Positions 18,340 to 28,423 of a stretch of 64,000 nucleotides of DNA are shown here, one piece after another (position 1 is the stretch's first letter; each line of letters starts with the position of its first letter). The notes below the pieces were generated by a model, which saw only the letters and a program-made list of their open reading frames with translations, made no database searches and was not told the origin of the DNA. This stretch comes from Thiofilum flexile DSM 14609 (GTDB lineage Bacteria; Pseudomonadota; Gammaproteobacteria; Thiotrichales; Thiotrichaceae), in the NCBI RefSeq assembly GCF_000380185.1, contig NZ_KB904748.1, forward strand, positions 1-64,000, written 5' to 3'. The translations under genes were made by a program, and so were the position numbers.

Positions 18340-19296
18340 ATGAAAAAACTAACCTTGATTGCCGCTTTAGCCAGTGCATTAAGTACTGCTCCGGTAATGT
18401 CAGCTAATTTTATTACCATTGGAACAGGTGGCCAAACGGGTGTTTACTATCAAGTGGGTTTGGCAGTATGTAAGCTCATCAATGCAGGTAAAGATAAACA
18501 CAATATTGAGTGTAAAGCTCCTTCTACTGGGGGATCAGTCGATAATATTAACTCTATAAAAGCTGGGCAAATTCAGTTTGGGGTCGCACAATCAGACGTG
18601 CAATACCAAGCGGCTAAAGGTGAAGGCCAGTTTGAAACAGCCGGTGCAGATGCGGATCTACGCGCCGTTTTCTCCTTACACCCTGAGCCTTTTACCGTTG
18701 TGGCACGTAGCGAAGCCAACATCAATACCTTTGATGATCTAAAAGGTAAACGGGTCAATATCGGTAATGCCGGTTCTGGTCAACGCTCAACCATGGAACG
18801 TGTCATGGAAGCGAAAGGCTGGAAAATGGCTGATCTAGGTCTAGCCGGTGATTTAAAATCTGCTGAGCAATCTCAAGCCCTCTGTGACAATCAGTATGAT
18901 GCAATTATCTTCACGGTAGGCCACCCTAATGGTTCTATCACTGAAGCCACCACCTCTTGCGATACCAAACTCATCCCTGTTACTGGTGCTGAAATTGATA
19001 AATTAGTAGCGGATAACACCTATTACACCAAAGCCACTATTCCGGGCAAAATGTATAAAGGTACTGATGCTGATACTGAAACCTTCGGTGTGGGCGCGAC
19101 CCTCGTCACCTCAGCTAAAGTGAGTGATGATGAAGTCTATCAACTCACCAAAGCCGTGTTTGATGACTTTGAAAAATTCAAAAAACTGCACCCTGCCTTT
19201 GCCAATCTGAAAGAGGCTGACATGACCAAAAATATGCTCAGTGCTCCTTTGCATCCTGGTGCTGAAAAGTACTATAAAGAAAAAGGTTGGATGTAA
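18340..19296 (+). CDS. TAXI family TRAP transporter substrate-binding protein
   Basis: A 318-residue periplasmic binding protein with a signal peptide (MKKLTLIAALASALS, cleavage near MSA). GTGGQTGVYYQVGLAVC and the PSTGGSVDNINSIKAG stretch are characteristic of TAXI (TRAP-associated extracytoplasmic immunoreceptor-like) proteins. It would bind an organic solute, often a glutamate-like or carboxylate compound, for the fused TRAP permease encoded next. AAGGA precedes the ATG. The 230-base gap upstream holds no gene and presumably the promoter. A stem-loop separates it from the permease, which fits higher expression of the binding protein. Confidence 0.93.
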   Translation: MKKLTLIAALASALSTAPVMSANFITIGTGGQTGVYYQVGLAVCKLINAGKDKHNIECKAPSTGGSVDNINSIKAGQIQFGVAQSDVQYQAAKGEGQFETAGADADLRAVFSLHPEPFTVVARSEANINTFDDLKGKRVNIGNAGSGQRSTMERVMEAKGWKMADLGLAGDLKSAEQSQALCDNQYDAIIFTVGHPNGSITEATTSCDTKLIPVTGAEIDKLVADNTYYTKATIPGKMYKGTDADTETFGVGATLVTSAKVSDDEVYQLTKAVFDDFEKFKKLHPAFANLKEADMTKNMLSAPLHPGAEKYYKEKGWM

Positions 19297-19350
19297 TTAC
19301 CAAAACACTAGCAACTACGGCTGTTATTGGCATGTAGTTTGCTAGTTAAG

Positions 19351-19380
19351 AAAGGGGGACAAGTCGCCCCCTTTTTCTTT
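19351..19380 (+). terminator. partial terminator / attenuator between TRAP binding protein and permease
   Basis: A GC-rich stem AAAGGGGGAC against GTC-G-CCCCCTTT with a T5CT3 tail, 20 bases before the permease start. It probably allows some read-through, giving more binding protein than permease. A second weak inverted repeat (CTAGCAACTAC with GTAGTTTGCTAG) lies just upstream. Confidence 0.75.
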
Positions 19381-19400
19381 ATGCTAGCGAAGGATTAATA

Positions 19401-22031
19401 ATGAGTTCTACTCCTAAAAACTCAGCCATGACGGCGGAGGAATTAGAAGAACTCGTAGCTGCAACGGATAGTGGTGCTCGAAACCCTAGTGGCAAGGTCG
19501 CCTTGCTTATTAGTGGGCTTGCTATCGCCTGGGTCTTATTTCAGCTATGGGTTGCTTCCCCCTTAATGTCTGCCATTCCGCTCTCCTTACGGGAAGCGAC
19601 GGGAATGGATTTTTCTTGGATGGTGTTTAATTCTGGGAAGTCACGCGCCATCCACTTAGCATTTGCCTTAATGCTGGTCTTTTTATGCTACCCATTCAAT
19701 AGCCGCGCACCCCGTGATCATGTGCCGCGTTATGATTGGATTATTGCCATTCTAGGGGTGCTCTGCACACTCTATCTTATTGCTTTTGAAAAAGCTTTAA
19801 CCATTCGCATTGGCGCACCTAATACCATTGATATTATAGTCGGGGTCATAGGGATAGCCGTACTACTAGAAGCCACTCGCCGCGCTTTAGGCCCACCTTT
19901 AATGATTATTGCGATGATCTTTTTGGCTTACTGTGTGGCAGGCCCTTGGATGCCTGATCTATTAGACCATAAGGGTTTTTCACTGCAAGAAATCGTGAAC
20001 CAACAATGGATAAGCTCAGAAGGCGTATTCGGTGTGGCTTTAGGGGTTTCGGCGTCGGTTGTGTTTCTCTTCGTACTGTTTGGCTCCTTACTGGAAAAAG
20101 CGGGTGCGGGTAACTGGTTTATTAAAGTAGCCTTTGCGTATATGGGACATATGCGCGGTGGTCCTGCTAAAGCAGCAGTAGTTTCCTCTGCTCTCACCGG
20201 ACTCATTTCTGGCTCCTCTATCGCGAATGTGGTCACGACCGGAACCTTCACCATTCCCTTAATGCGCCGGGTTGGTTTCTCACCTGAGAAAGCCGGAGCT
20301 GTAGAAGTCGCCTCCTCAGTCAATGGACAAATCATGCCCCCTGTCATGGGTGCGGCTGCGTTCTTAATGGCTGAGCGTCTGAATATGCCTTACTTTGATG
20401 TAGTGAAGCATGCCTTTGTTCCCGCTGCTATTTCTTATATCGCGTTAGTCTATATCGTGCATTTAGAGGCTATGAAAGCCAATCTGCTGGGCTTACCTCG
20501 TAGTTGGACACCACCACCGTTATTACAACGCGTCATTGGATTCCTCACTGGTTTTGTCATGGTTGGGATCTTAAGTTTTGCCGTGTATTACGGTCTGGGC
20601 TGGCTAAAACCGATTATGGGTGGCTATTCTGGTTGGGTCGTTGCAGCCGGGTTATTTATTGCTTATGTGGTGCTGATGAAACTGTCACTGAAGTATCCAC
20701 CTTTAGTCATGGATGATCCTAATAAGCCTGTAGTGGATTTACCAGAGCCTAAACCGACCATCTGGGCGGGTTTATATTATATTCTGCCGATGGTGGTTCT
20801 GATTTGGTGCTTGATGGTTGAGTTTATGTCAGCCGGACTGTCTGCCTTTTGGGCATCCCTTTCATTAATGGTGGTGTTACTTACCCAACATCCACTACGT
20901 GCCTTATTATCCGGTCAGCGTGATAGTGGTGCGTTCAAACGTGGTTGGAATGAGTTCATCAGCGGCCTGATTGCAGGCAGCCGTAATATGATCGGTATTG
21001 CGATTGCGACGGCTACCGCCGGCATTATCGTAGGCGCTGTGAATCAAACTCAAGTGGGTGCTGCCCTAGCAGATGTGGTCGAAGTCCTATCAGGTGGGCA
21101 TATTCTCGGCATCTTAATTCTGACCGCGATTTTAAGCTTAATTCTAGGGATGGGTTTACCTACCACTGCTAACTACATTGTAGTCTCTGCGCTCTTAGCG
21201 GATGTTGTGGTAGAACTAGGTCAAGCCAATGGCTTAATTGTGCCTCTGATTGCGGTTCATCTATTCGTATTCTACTTTGGTATTATGGCGGATGTGACTC
21301 CTCCGGTTGGTTTAGCGTCCTTTGCTGCTGCAGGTATTTCACAAGGTGATCCGATGAAAACGGGAGTGGTGGCGTTTGTATACAGTATTCGTACTGCTAT
21401 ATTGCCTTTCCTCTTCATTTTCAATACGGATATTATCCTGTGGGGTGACCATATTAACTGGTTTAGTGGGATTGCGATCTTTGTCGTAGCGACGGCGGCG
21501 ATCTTGCTCTTTACCGCAGGCACACAAGGTTGGTGGTTAGCGCGTAGTCGACTATGGGAATCGGTCGCTCTGATATTAATTGCCTTTACCTTATTCCGTC
21601 CGGGCTTTTGGATGGATCGTGTCTCGCCTCCGTATAATGAGTTATCAGCTAGTGAGGTGTATAAAGTTGCCGAGCAGGTTAATCCAGGGCAAGCTATACG
21701 TCTTAAGATAGAGGGTAAAGATACGGTCGGTGATCCCTTTATTCGTTACATTGATTTCCCAGTTGGTGAAGGTGCAACGGGTAAAGATCGCTTAGCGGCT
21801 AGTGGTGTAGACCTCGTTGAGAAAGAGGACAAATCGTTAGAAGTCGATACAGTGACTTGGGGTTCTGCAGCTCAAAAGCAAGAGATTGAAATGGGCTTTA
21901 GAATTACCGAAGTACTGCAACCGAATGATCAACCTAGCAAATATTGGTTCTATCTTCCAGCGCTTGCCCTCTTAGGTTTTATTGGTTGGTTACAAATCAG
22001 ACGTCGTGACCGAGAGGCTAAACATGTATAA
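19401..22031 (+). CDS. TRAP transporter fused permease (DctQM type)
   Basis: An 876-residue inner-membrane protein that joins the small four-helix (Q) and large (M) TRAP subunits. The M-domain signatures are visible: GLISGSSIANVVTTGTFTIPLM, the PPVMGAAAFLMAE stretch, GMGLPTTANY and TPPVGLASFAAAGIS. A C-terminal segment of about 150 residues with a soluble portion between two helices follows, as in the TAXI-associated subfamily. It couples uptake to a sodium gradient. Its 3' end overlaps the uspA start by 8 bases. Confidence 0.93.
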   Translation: MSSTPKNSAMTAEELEELVAATDSGARNPSGKVALLISGLAIAWVLFQLWVASPLMSAIPLSLREATGMDFSWMVFNSGKSRAIHLAFALMLVFLCYPFNSRAPRDHVPRYDWIIAILGVLCTLYLIAFEKALTIRIGAPNTIDIIVGVIGIAVLLEATRRALGPPLMIIAMIFLAYCVAGPWMPDLLDHKGFSLQEIVNQQWISSEGVFGVALGVSASVVFLFVLFGSLLEKAGAGNWFIKVAFAYMGHMRGGPAKAAVVSSALTGLISGSSIANVVTTGTFTIPLMRRVGFSPEKAGAVEVASSVNGQIMPPVMGAAAFLMAERLNMPYFDVVKHAFVPAAISYIALVYIVHLEAMKANLLGLPRSWTPPPLLQRVIGFLTGFVMVGILSFAVYYGLGWLKPIMGGYSGWVVAAGLFIAYVVLMKLSLKYPPLVMDDPNKPVVDLPEPKPTIWAGLYYILPMVVLIWCLMVEFMSAGLSAFWASLSLMVVLLTQHPLRALLSGQRDSGAFKRGWNEFISGLIAGSRNMIGIAIATATAGIIVGAVNQTQVGAALADVVEVLSGGHILGILILTAILSLILGMGLPTTANYIVVSALLADVVVELGQANGLIVPLIAVHLFVFYFGIMADVTPPVGLASFAAAGISQGDPMKTGVVAFVYSIRTAILPFLFIFNTDIILWGDHINWFSGIAIFVVATAAILLFTAGTQGWWLARSRLWESVALILIAFTLFRPGFWMDRVSPPYNELSASEVYKVAEQVNPGQAIRLKIEGKDTVGDPFIRYIDFPVGEGATGKDRLAASGVDLVEKEDKSLEVDTVTWGSAAQKQEIEMGFRITEVLQPNDQPSKYWFYLPALALLGFIGWLQIRRRDREAKHV

Positions 22032-22482
22032 AAAAATCGTTTTCCCTATTGATTTACAAGACTTAGAGCAGATTAGTCCCTCTCTATTGGAAGCTCAGGC
22101 GCTTGTCAAAATATTAGGGGCAGAGCTGCGGCTAGTATCGGTATTACCCGGATATAGCATGCCGATTGTGGCGAGTTATTTCCCTGCCGATATGATCCAA
22201 AAAGCCATGGTAGATGCTAAAGCAGCACTCAGTACGCTGATTCAGGATAAGCTAGATGCTAACCTGAGTATTAGCCGTAAAGTACGAGTAGGGCGTCCTC
22301 ATGAGGAAATTTTGGCAGAAGCGGAAGCATGGGGTGCGGATTTAATCCTCATCCCTAGTCGAGTGAAAGCCACGGTGAATCATTTAGTGGGGTCAGTCGC
22401 TCAACGTGTTGCTGAGCGGGCGCATTGTTCGGTATTGGTGATGCGAGCTGTACAAGCTGCAGAACCTGCTGTTACTAACTAG
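22024..22482 (+). CDS. universal stress protein (UspA family) coupled to the TRAP transporter
   Basis: About 152 residues with one Usp domain. The ATP-binding signature is present near the C-terminus (HLVGSVAQRVAERAHCSVLV). The ATG at 22024 overlaps the permease stop, with GAGAGG upstream, so I prefer it to the longer ORF that begins inside the permease gene. UspA proteins encoded with TRAP transporters, such as TeaD of Halomonas elongata, modulate transport activity; a similar role is likely here. Confidence 0.9.
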   Translation: MYKKIVFPIDLQDLEQISPSLLEAQALVKILGAELRLVSVLPGYSMPIVASYFPADMIQKAMVDAKAALSTLIQDKLDANLSISRKVRVGRPHEEILAEAEAWGADLILIPSRVKATVNHLVGSVAQRVAERAHCSVLVMRAVQAAEPAVTN

Positions 22483-22518
22483 TCTTTTTTAGCCCTTAGC
22501 TGCCTTAAGGCGGCATTG

Positions 22519-22555
22519 AGTACCGAGCACTGTAATGGTGCTTGGTACTGTTTTT
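22519..22555 (+). terminator. rho-independent terminator after uspA
   Basis: A 12-base stem, AGTACCGAGCAC with GTGCTTGGTACT (one G-T pair), a 7-base loop and a TGTTTTT tail. It separates the TRAP operon from the convergent BKACE gene. Confidence 0.85.
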
Positions 22556-22571
22556 CGGTATCAGAGTCTTA

Positions 22572-23363
22572 TTATTCTAATGCTTGCAAGGCTTGTTTAA
22601 GTGCGGTTACACGCTCTTGATTATTAGCCGCTAAGCTACCATCAGCCTGCCATAGGCTATTTTCAAATCCCACCCGCATACAACCTCCTTGTTTTGCAGC
22701 AGCTAACAAACACTCAGTTTCACTCACCCCAAACGCACAAACCGCCCATTGCAGTTCAGAGCGTAATTGCAGTTGATCGAGGAGTTGTAAAAAGGGTATT
22801 AAATCTTGCGGGCTACTTTGTTGATTTTGTGTATAGCGTCCGAGTACAAATAAGACTTGAGTTTGCGTTTGCCACGGAATGAGCTGCATATCTATGGCCT
22901 GTAACCAAGCCAGTAAATCATCCGCCGAGTATAAAATATGCTGGATAGTCACCGTATTATCCGCCGCCCACGCATAAAAATCACGCGCGGCCTTTAAGGT
23001 ATTCGGTGCTTGATTAGGCACCATCTCACGCCATGCTACCGACATATAGGCAGGTGCTAAGGCTCGCATAATCGTTTGTTGCTCCACCGCTTGATAGATG
23101 CCCGCTGCTTCAGATGTGACCTGTACCACTAAATCAGGCACTTGCACGGTTAATTCAGTGAGTAGTTCTTGATAGCGACCCACATCTAATACATGCCGAC
23201 CTTGAGCATCACGCACATGAGCGTGTATGCCTCCCGCCCCGGCCTGATAACAAGCCTTAGCACAGGCCACTATTTCAGGAATGGTCATGGGTAATTCAGG
23301 ATGGTCGGCTTTAGTACGTCTGGCACCATTGGGTGCTACCATAATGTTGGGTAACACAAGCAT
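22572..23363 (-). CDS. beta-keto acid cleavage enzyme (BKACE, DUF849)
   Basis: A 263-residue TIM-barrel zinc enzyme of the family first known for 3-keto-5-aminohexanoate cleavage; members condense a beta-keto acid with acetyl-CoA to give acetoacetate and a CoA ester. The metal-binding HAHVRD motif near residue 47, the TSEAAG stretch near 83 and the C-terminal RVGFENSLWQADG block (catalytic Glu region) are visible. It starts 1 base after the aminotransferase stop, so the pair is cotranslated. The particular beta-keto acid is not predictable, but it is probably the aminotransferase product. Confidence 0.88.
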   Translation of the reverse strand: MLVLPNIMVAPNGARRTKADHPELPMTIPEIVACAKACYQAGAGGIHAHVRDAQGRHVLDVGRYQELLTELTVQVPDLVVQVTSEAAGIYQAVEQQTIMRALAPAYMSVAWREMVPNQAPNTLKAARDFYAWAADNTVTIQHILYSADDLLAWLQAIDMQLIPWQTQTQVLFVLGRYTQNQQSSPQDLIPFLQLLDQLQLRSELQWAVCAFGVSETECLLAAAKQGGCMRVGFENSLWQADGSLAANNQERVTALKQALQALE

Positions 23364-23364
23364 A

Positions 23365-24690
23365 TTAGGAACCCAACACTTTACGTACTGCCACGCTTAA
23401 CTTCGTGACTAATTCGTCGATTTGCGCATCACTAATAATAAACGGGGGCGCTAATAACACATGATCGCCCTGAACTCCATCAATCGTACCGCCCATAGGG
23501 TAGCAAATTAAACCCGCTTCAAACGCGGCGGCTTTTATCGCTTTATTCACCCCACGCTTAGGATCAAAAGCTTGTTTACTAGCACGATCTTGGACTAGCT
23601 CTAAACCTCTAAATAACCCCCGCCCGCGTATATCGCCGATATGAGGATGATTAGCAAATTCTGTGCGCAGTGCCTGATCTAAACGTTGCCCCTGAGCTAT
23701 CACTTGCGGCAATAAGTTTTGCTCTTTAATGGTGTTTAATACCGCAACCCCTGCGGCACACGCGGTCGGATGCCCTTGATAAGTATGACCATGTTGGAAA
23801 AACCCCGAACCATTGGCAATAGTATTATAAATTTCACCACTACAGAGAGTCGCACCAATGGGCTGATAGCCAGCACCCAAGCCTTTAGCAATGGTGACTA
23901 TATCCGGTGCAATACCGTCTTGTTCACAGGCAAATAAAGTACCCGTGCGCCCCATGCCACACATCACTTCATCAAGTATCAATAACACCCCATATTGATC
24001 ACAAATCTGGCGAATACGTTGGAAATAGCCTTGAACGGCGGGTACAGCCCCTAAGGTTGCACCCACCACGGGTTCAGCTAAAAACGCAATCACCGTATCA
24101 GAGCCGACTCGCAAAATTTCTGTTTCTAATTCATTCGCAACCCGTTGCCCATACTCAAACTCACTTTCTCCGGCCTCTTGTCCCCGATAGGCATAACAAG
24201 GGGCAATATGCGTGGTTTCAATTAATAACGGGGCGAACTGCCGTCTGCGCCATTCATTGCCCCCCGTGGCTAAGGCACCTAGGGTATTACCATGATAGCT
24301 TTGTCGCCGTGCAATCAGACGGGTGCGTTGGAGCTGGTTTTTTTCCACAAAATATTGGCGGGCTAATTTTAGGGCGGTTTCCACGGCTTCCGAGCCACCC
24401 GATACAAAATAAACCCGTTCTAATCCTTGAGGAGCCGCTTGAATTAACTGCTCGGCTAATTGTTCTGCTGGAGCGGAGGTAAAAAATCCCGTGTGGGCAA
24501 AGGCTAGTTGATCGATTTGCTGCTTAATCGCATTACGTATCGTAGGGTTACTATGGCCTAAACACGAAACGGCAGCCCCTCCTGAGCCATCTAAATAACG
24601 TTTTCCGGTGCTGTCAATAATATAACATCCATCCCCTGCTACCGCCGTAGGTAGCTGAGCATGGCAATGGCGTGGAAATACGTAACTCAT
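23365..24690 (-). CDS. class III (omega-type) PLP aminotransferase
   Basis: A 441-residue fold-type I aminotransferase. Motifs in order: FVSGGSEAVETALKLAR (PLP phosphate region), YHGNTLGALATGGN, AEPVVGATLGAVP, LILDEVMCGMGRTG with the cofactor Asp, and TIAKGLGAGYQPIG with the PLP lysine. The family acts on omega-amino groups of beta-alanine, GABA, diamines or similar. GAGGA lies before the ATG. Together with BKACE it forms a two-gene unit: deamination would yield a beta-keto acid, which BKACE would cleave. The neighbouring TAXI-TRAP system might import the amine. Confidence 0.9.
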   Translation of the reverse strand: MSYVFPRHCHAQLPTAVAGDGCYIIDSTGKRYLDGSGGAAVSCLGHSNPTIRNAIKQQIDQLAFAHTGFFTSAPAEQLAEQLIQAAPQGLERVYFVSGGSEAVETALKLARQYFVEKNQLQRTRLIARRQSYHGNTLGALATGGNEWRRRQFAPLLIETTHIAPCYAYRGQEAGESEFEYGQRVANELETEILRVGSDTVIAFLAEPVVGATLGAVPAVQGYFQRIRQICDQYGVLLILDEVMCGMGRTGTLFACEQDGIAPDIVTIAKGLGAGYQPIGATLCSGEIYNTIANGSGFFQHGHTYQGHPTACAAGVAVLNTIKEQNLLPQVIAQGQRLDQALRTEFANHPHIGDIRGRGLFRGLELVQDRASKQAFDPKRGVNKAIKAAAFEAGLICYPMGGTIDGVQGDHVLLAPPFIISDAQIDELVTKLSVAVRKVLGS

Positions 24691-24898
24691 TCTATCCTCA
24701 TTTATTTTACACTAAATCTTTGCGCCAACCTTAGCATACTCCCCCTGAGACCCACTACTAGTGTTAGGGTTATAGAGGCCATCATAGTTCGGCAGACTGT
24801 TGGATAATTAGCTACCTTTAGGATAGAAATATCAGGTAATTTACCCAGTTTGTGACTACGCTAGAGGTGTGAAGAGTGACAAATAAAGGAGTATATAT

Positions 24899-25189
24899 AT
24901 GAAATATAAAATATTTTTTATAGCACTGCTATTAAGTTTAATCACTTTGCCTCTGCAAGCAGAACAGCTGAGGAAAGTGGCTACGGAAATCCCTTGCCCT
25001 TTTGATAACTTTAATAGTATGGCTAGTATGGCAGGGGCAGGTGAGCCAATGTGTGAACGTGAGTTTAAGCCAGTCTGTGCCTTAATTAAGACCGGGAACA
25101 AGCGCTTTAGACGTTTGACCTATACCAGTAAATGCTTAGCTTGCAGTCAAACCAAGGTGGTATCCTATACCCTAGGCCCTTGCCGTTAA
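24899..25189 (+). CDS. small secreted Kazal-type-like protein
   Basis: A 96-residue protein with a signal peptide (cleavage near LQA, residue 21). The mature part resembles a Kazal protease-inhibitor fold: C near 51, FKPVCALI, then RLTYTSKCLAC and a terminal LGPC, with Cys spacing close to the C-x-PVC-x-TYxNxCxA-x-GxC pattern. AAGGAG precedes the start. It may inhibit a serine protease outside the cytoplasm. The inhibitory loop is not obvious, so activity is uncertain. Confidence 0.7.
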   Translation: MKYKIFFIALLLSLITLPLQAEQLRKVATEIPCPFDNFNSMASMAGAGEPMCEREFKPVCALIKTGNKRFRRLTYTSKCLACSQTKVVSYTLGPCR

Positions 25190-25198
25190 GTACTTAAG

Positions 25199-25306
25199 CC
25201 AAAGTAATCGAGTCTTTCCTCCGCAGCTGCTGTCAATACGTCCTTGTACGCTACAAGGCGGCGTCCCTGCCGCCAAGACTGCTCCAGAAATACCCGCTTA
25301 CTTTGG
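25199..25306. repeat. palindromic intergenic element, copy 1 (upstream of uvrA)
   Basis: Bounded by a perfect 9-base terminal inverted repeat (CCAAAGTAA with TTACTTTGG). Inside are two further hairpins: CCTTGTA with TACAAGG, and GGCGGC with GCCGCC. About 36 bases (25249-25285) match, in reverse orientation, the core of the hairpin element at 28275-28353 with only a few transitions. No reading frame is evident; this looks like a REP/BIME-like or mobile hairpin sequence. Confidence 0.65.
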
Positions 25307-25316
25307 TCTACCTATT

Positions 25317-25334
25317 AATAACAGTGCTGTTATT
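25317..25334. promoter_or_regulatory. 18-base palindrome upstream of uvrA
   Basis: AATAACAG-TG-CTGTTATT, perfect except for the two central bases, 85 bases before the uvrA start. It does not match the gammaproteobacterial LexA box (CTG-N10-CAG). It could be an operator or a short hairpin; no regulator is indicated. Confidence 0.35.
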
Positions 25335-25418
25335 CCTTATTCATTGAGATAAGGTTGGTGTGAGCGTCGAAAGTTGGTAATATTCGGTTTTTGTACGGTT
25401 TTAGGCTAACAAACCCCT

Positions 25419-28241
25419 ATGGATACTTTCATCCGTGTGCGTGGCGCTCGCACTCATAATCTGAAAAATATTGATTTAGATTTGCCTCGTGATCGACTGA
25501 TTGTGATTACGGGCTTGTCAGGCTCTGGTAAATCCTCGCTCGCTTTCGACACCATCTTTGCCGAAGGGCAGCGCCGCTATGTCGAATCACTTTCAGCCTA
25601 TGCGCGGCAATTTTTATCCATGATGGATAAGCCCGACCTTGATCATATTGAAGGCTTATCGCCGGCTATTTCGATTGAGCAAAAGACCACCTCCCATAAC
25701 CCCCGCTCTACCGTCGGCACTATTACCGAAATTCATGATTATTTGCGGCTTTTATTTGCACGTGCCGGAGTGCCGCGTTGCCCTACGCATCACGTCGATT
25801 TAGCACTGCAAACTGTGAGTCAGATGGTCGATAAAGTATTAGCCCTGCCCGAAGGGGGGCGCTATATGCTGCTTGCCCCAGTGATCCGAGAGCGCAAGGG
25901 GGAGCATATTCAGCTCTTTGAATCCTTAAAAGTGCAAGGTTTTCTGCGGGTACGGGTTAATGGGGATGTCTATGATTTAGAGGCACCGCCCACCTTAGAA
26001 TTACGCAAAAAACATACCATTGAAGTGGTGATTGATCGCTTTAAGGTGCGCAGTGATATTGCTTTGCGCTTAGCTGAGTCCATCGAAACCGCGCTTAAAC
26101 TCTCGAATGGCTTGGTAGTTATTGCCCCTATGGACGGACAAGAGGGTGAAGAATTACTGTTTTCAGCCAATTATGCTTGTCCGCATTGTGGTTGGGCACT
26201 GACGGAATTAGAGCCACGTTTGTTTTCGTTTAATGCGCCGCAAGGGGCTTGTCCTAGTTGTGATGGTTTAGGGGTAAAGCAGTATTTCGATCCAGCGCGG
26301 GTGATCTCTAATCCCGACTTAAGCCTCGCAGATGGGGCGATTCGCTCGTGGGATAGGCGCAATGCGTATTACTATCAAATGCTGACCTCGCTAGCTAAAG
26401 CGTATCAGTTCAGTGTCGATACCCCGTGGAAACAATTACCGGATAAAGTCAAAGAGGTATTACTCAATGGCAGTGGTGAGCGCACCATTGATTTTACCTA
26501 TCAAGGCGCTAAGGGGCAGTTATATCAACGTCTCGATACCTTTGAAGGGATTCTCAATAATTTAGAGCGCCGTTATAAAGAAACAGATTCTAATTCAGTG
26601 CGTGATGAATTAAGTAAATACCTTGCTTCGCGTCCTTGCCCGACCTGTAAGGGTGCTCGTCTGAATGAACAAGCTCGCCATGTACTCATCGCGGGGCGTA
26701 ATTTACCGAGTCTTAGTGATCTACCCATTGGTGAGTCGTATCAATTTTTTACGACCTTAGAACTAGAAGGTAAACAAGCTCAAATTGCACGGCAAATTTT
26801 GCGCGAGATTAGCCAGCGTTTAGAGTTCTTGGTCAATGTGGGCTTAGATTATTTAACCCTAAGCCGTAGTGCGGAAACCTTATCCGGTGGGGAGGCACAA
26901 CGGATTCGTTTAGCCTCACAAATTGGAGCCGGTTTAGTCGGCGTGATGTATGTCTTGGATGAGCCTTCGATTGGGTTACATCAGCGGGATAATGAGCGCC
27001 TACTCAAAACCTTATTTCGTTTGCGTGATCTGGGTAATACGGTGATTGTGGTGGAGCATGATGAAGATGCCATCCGAGCCGCTGATTTTGTACTGGATAT
27101 AGGCCCCGGTGCCGGTGTGCATGGCGGGTATATTGTAGCACAAGGCACACCCGAACAGGTCGCTACCCATCCTGAGTCCGTCACCGGGCAGTTTTTATCC
27201 GGTAAACGCCTGATTACTCAACCTGCACAACGCACCCCGTTTAATCCCGAACGTGTACTGCGTCTCGTGGGGGCGAGCGGTAATAATCTAACTAATGTCA
27301 GTGTGGACATACCCTTAGGGTTATTGACCTGTGTGACCGGGGTTTCGGGTTCGGGAAAATCCACTTTGATTAATCGCACCTTATACCCGTATCTCGCACG
27401 GCACTTACACGATAGTAGTGTGGAAATCGCGCCGGTTAAAGCGGTAGAGGGGACGGAGCAGATTGATAAGATTATTGATATTGACCAAAGCCCGATTGGA
27501 CGTACTCCACGCTCAAATCCTGCGACCTATACCGGCGTTTTCACCGCGATTCGGGAGCTATTTGCGGCGACTCAAGAAGCCCGTTCACGGGGTTATGAAC
27601 CGGGACGCTTTTCCTTTAATGTGAAAGGGGGGCGTTGTGAGGCGTGTACGGGGGATGGGGTGATTAAAGTCGAAATGCATTTTTTGCCCGATGTGTATGT
27701 GAAGTGTGAGGTGTGCCACGGACAACGGTATAATCGTGAAACCTTAGATGTACGCTATAAAGGTAAAAATATTCACGAAGTGTTAGAAATGACAGTGGAA
27801 GAGTCGTGCGAATTTTTCAAAGCCGTACCTGCCATTTATAGCAAGCTCAGCACCCTGATGGAGGTAGGGCTGTCCTATATTACCTTAGGACAAAATGCTA
27901 CTACGCTCTCCGGCGGTGAAGCACAGCGGGTGAAATTAGCTAAAGAGTTATCCAAACGCAGTACCGGAAAAACCCTCTATATTCTCGATGAACCTACCAC
28001 GGGTTTACACTTCCATGATGTCGATCAATTGTTACAAGTGCTGCATCGTTTACGCGATGGCGGCAATACGGTTGTGGTCATTGAACATAATCTAGATGTG
28101 ATTAAAACAGCCGACTGGATTATTGATTTAGGGCCAGAGGGGGGTAGTCGTGGGGGCGAGATTATTGCTACGGGTACACCTGAGCAGGTGGCAAAGGTGG
28201 AGCGCTCGTTTACCGGCGGGTTTTTAAAGAAAATGCTGTGA
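25419..28241 (+). CDS. uvrA: excinuclease ABC subunit A
   Basis: A 940-residue damage-recognition ATPase of nucleotide excision repair, acting with UvrB as a UvrA2B complex. Two ABC modules are visible: Walker [16 protein letters not shown] near residue 31 and [15 protein letters not shown] near 641; ABC signatures LSGGEAQRI and [12 protein letters not shown]; Walker [15 protein letters not shown] and [14 protein letters not shown]. Zinc modules with CPHCG, CPSCDG, CPTCKG and CEAC...CEVC are present. Length is standard. The gene stands alone between two inverted copies of a hairpin repeat. Confidence 0.97.
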   Translation: MDTFIRVRGARTHNLKNIDLDLPRDRLIVITGLSGSGKSSLAFDTIFAEGQRRYVESLSAYARQFLSMMDKPDLDHIEGLSPAISIEQKTTSHNPRSTVGTITEIHDYLRLLFARAGVPRCPTHHVDLALQTVSQMVDKVLALPEGGRYMLLAPVIRERKGEHIQLFESLKVQGFLRVRVNGDVYDLEAPPTLELRKKHTIEVVIDRFKVRSDIALRLAESIETALKLSNGLVVIAPMDGQEGEELLFSANYACPHCGWALTELEPRLFSFNAPQGACPSCDGLGVKQYFDPARVISNPDLSLADGAIRSWDRRNAYYYQMLTSLAKAYQFSVDTPWKQLPDKVKEVLLNGSGERTIDFTYQGAKGQLYQRLDTFEGILNNLERRYKETDSNSVRDELSKYLASRPCPTCKGARLNEQARHVLIAGRNLPSLSDLPIGESYQFFTTLELEGKQAQIARQILREISQRLEFLVNVGLDYLTLSRSAETLSGGEAQRIRLASQIGAGLVGVMYVLDEPSIGLHQRDNERLLKTLFRLRDLGNTVIVVEHDEDAIRAADFVLDIGPGAGVHGGYIVAQGTPEQVATHPESVTGQFLSGKRLITQPAQRTPFNPERVLRLVGASGNNLTNVSVDIPLGLLTCVTGVSGSGKSTLINRTLYPYLARHLHDSSVEIAPVKAVEGTEQIDKIIDIDQSPIGRTPRSNPATYTGVFTAIRELFAATQEARSRGYEPGRFSFNVKGGRCEACTGDGVIKVEMHFLPDVYVKCEVCHGQRYNRETLDVRYKGKNIHEVLEMTVEESCEFFKAVPAIYSKLSTLMEVGLSYITLGQNATTLSGGEAQRVKLAKELSKRSTGKTLYILDEPTTGLHFHDVDQLLQVLHRLRDGGNTVVVIEHNLDVIKTADWIIDLGPEGGSRGGEIIATGTPEQVAKVERSFTGGFLKKML

Positions 28242-28274
28242 GTGTTGATGGCGCAAGAGAGTCATTAATCACGT

Positions 28275-28353
28275 AACCGTAGTGCGGTATTTCTTCCGCA
28301 GTCTTGGCGGCAAGGATGCTACCTTGTAACGTAAAAAATACCGCGCTACGGTT
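28275..28353. repeat. palindromic intergenic element, copy 2 (downstream of uvrA)
   Basis: An 18-base inverted repeat (AACCGTAGTGCGGTATTT with AAATACCGCGCTACGGTT, 17 of 18 paired) encloses a core containing GCAGTCTTGGCGGCA and CCTTGTAACGTA. The core is the inverse of that in the element at 25199-25306, but the arms differ. It lies 34 bases after uvrA and may also act as its transcription terminator. Confidence 0.65.
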
Positions 28354-28423
28354 GTTCCGGCTTTAGTATATATAATTTCACAGGGCAAAGCGTGAGCTAT
28401 ACCTCGTGCTTTGCTCAAACCCA

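Noticed and set aside
25317-25334. LexA box upstream of uvrA
   Set aside because: The palindrome is ACAG-TG-CTGT, inverse to the CTG-N10-CAG layout of the gammaproteobacterial SOS box.
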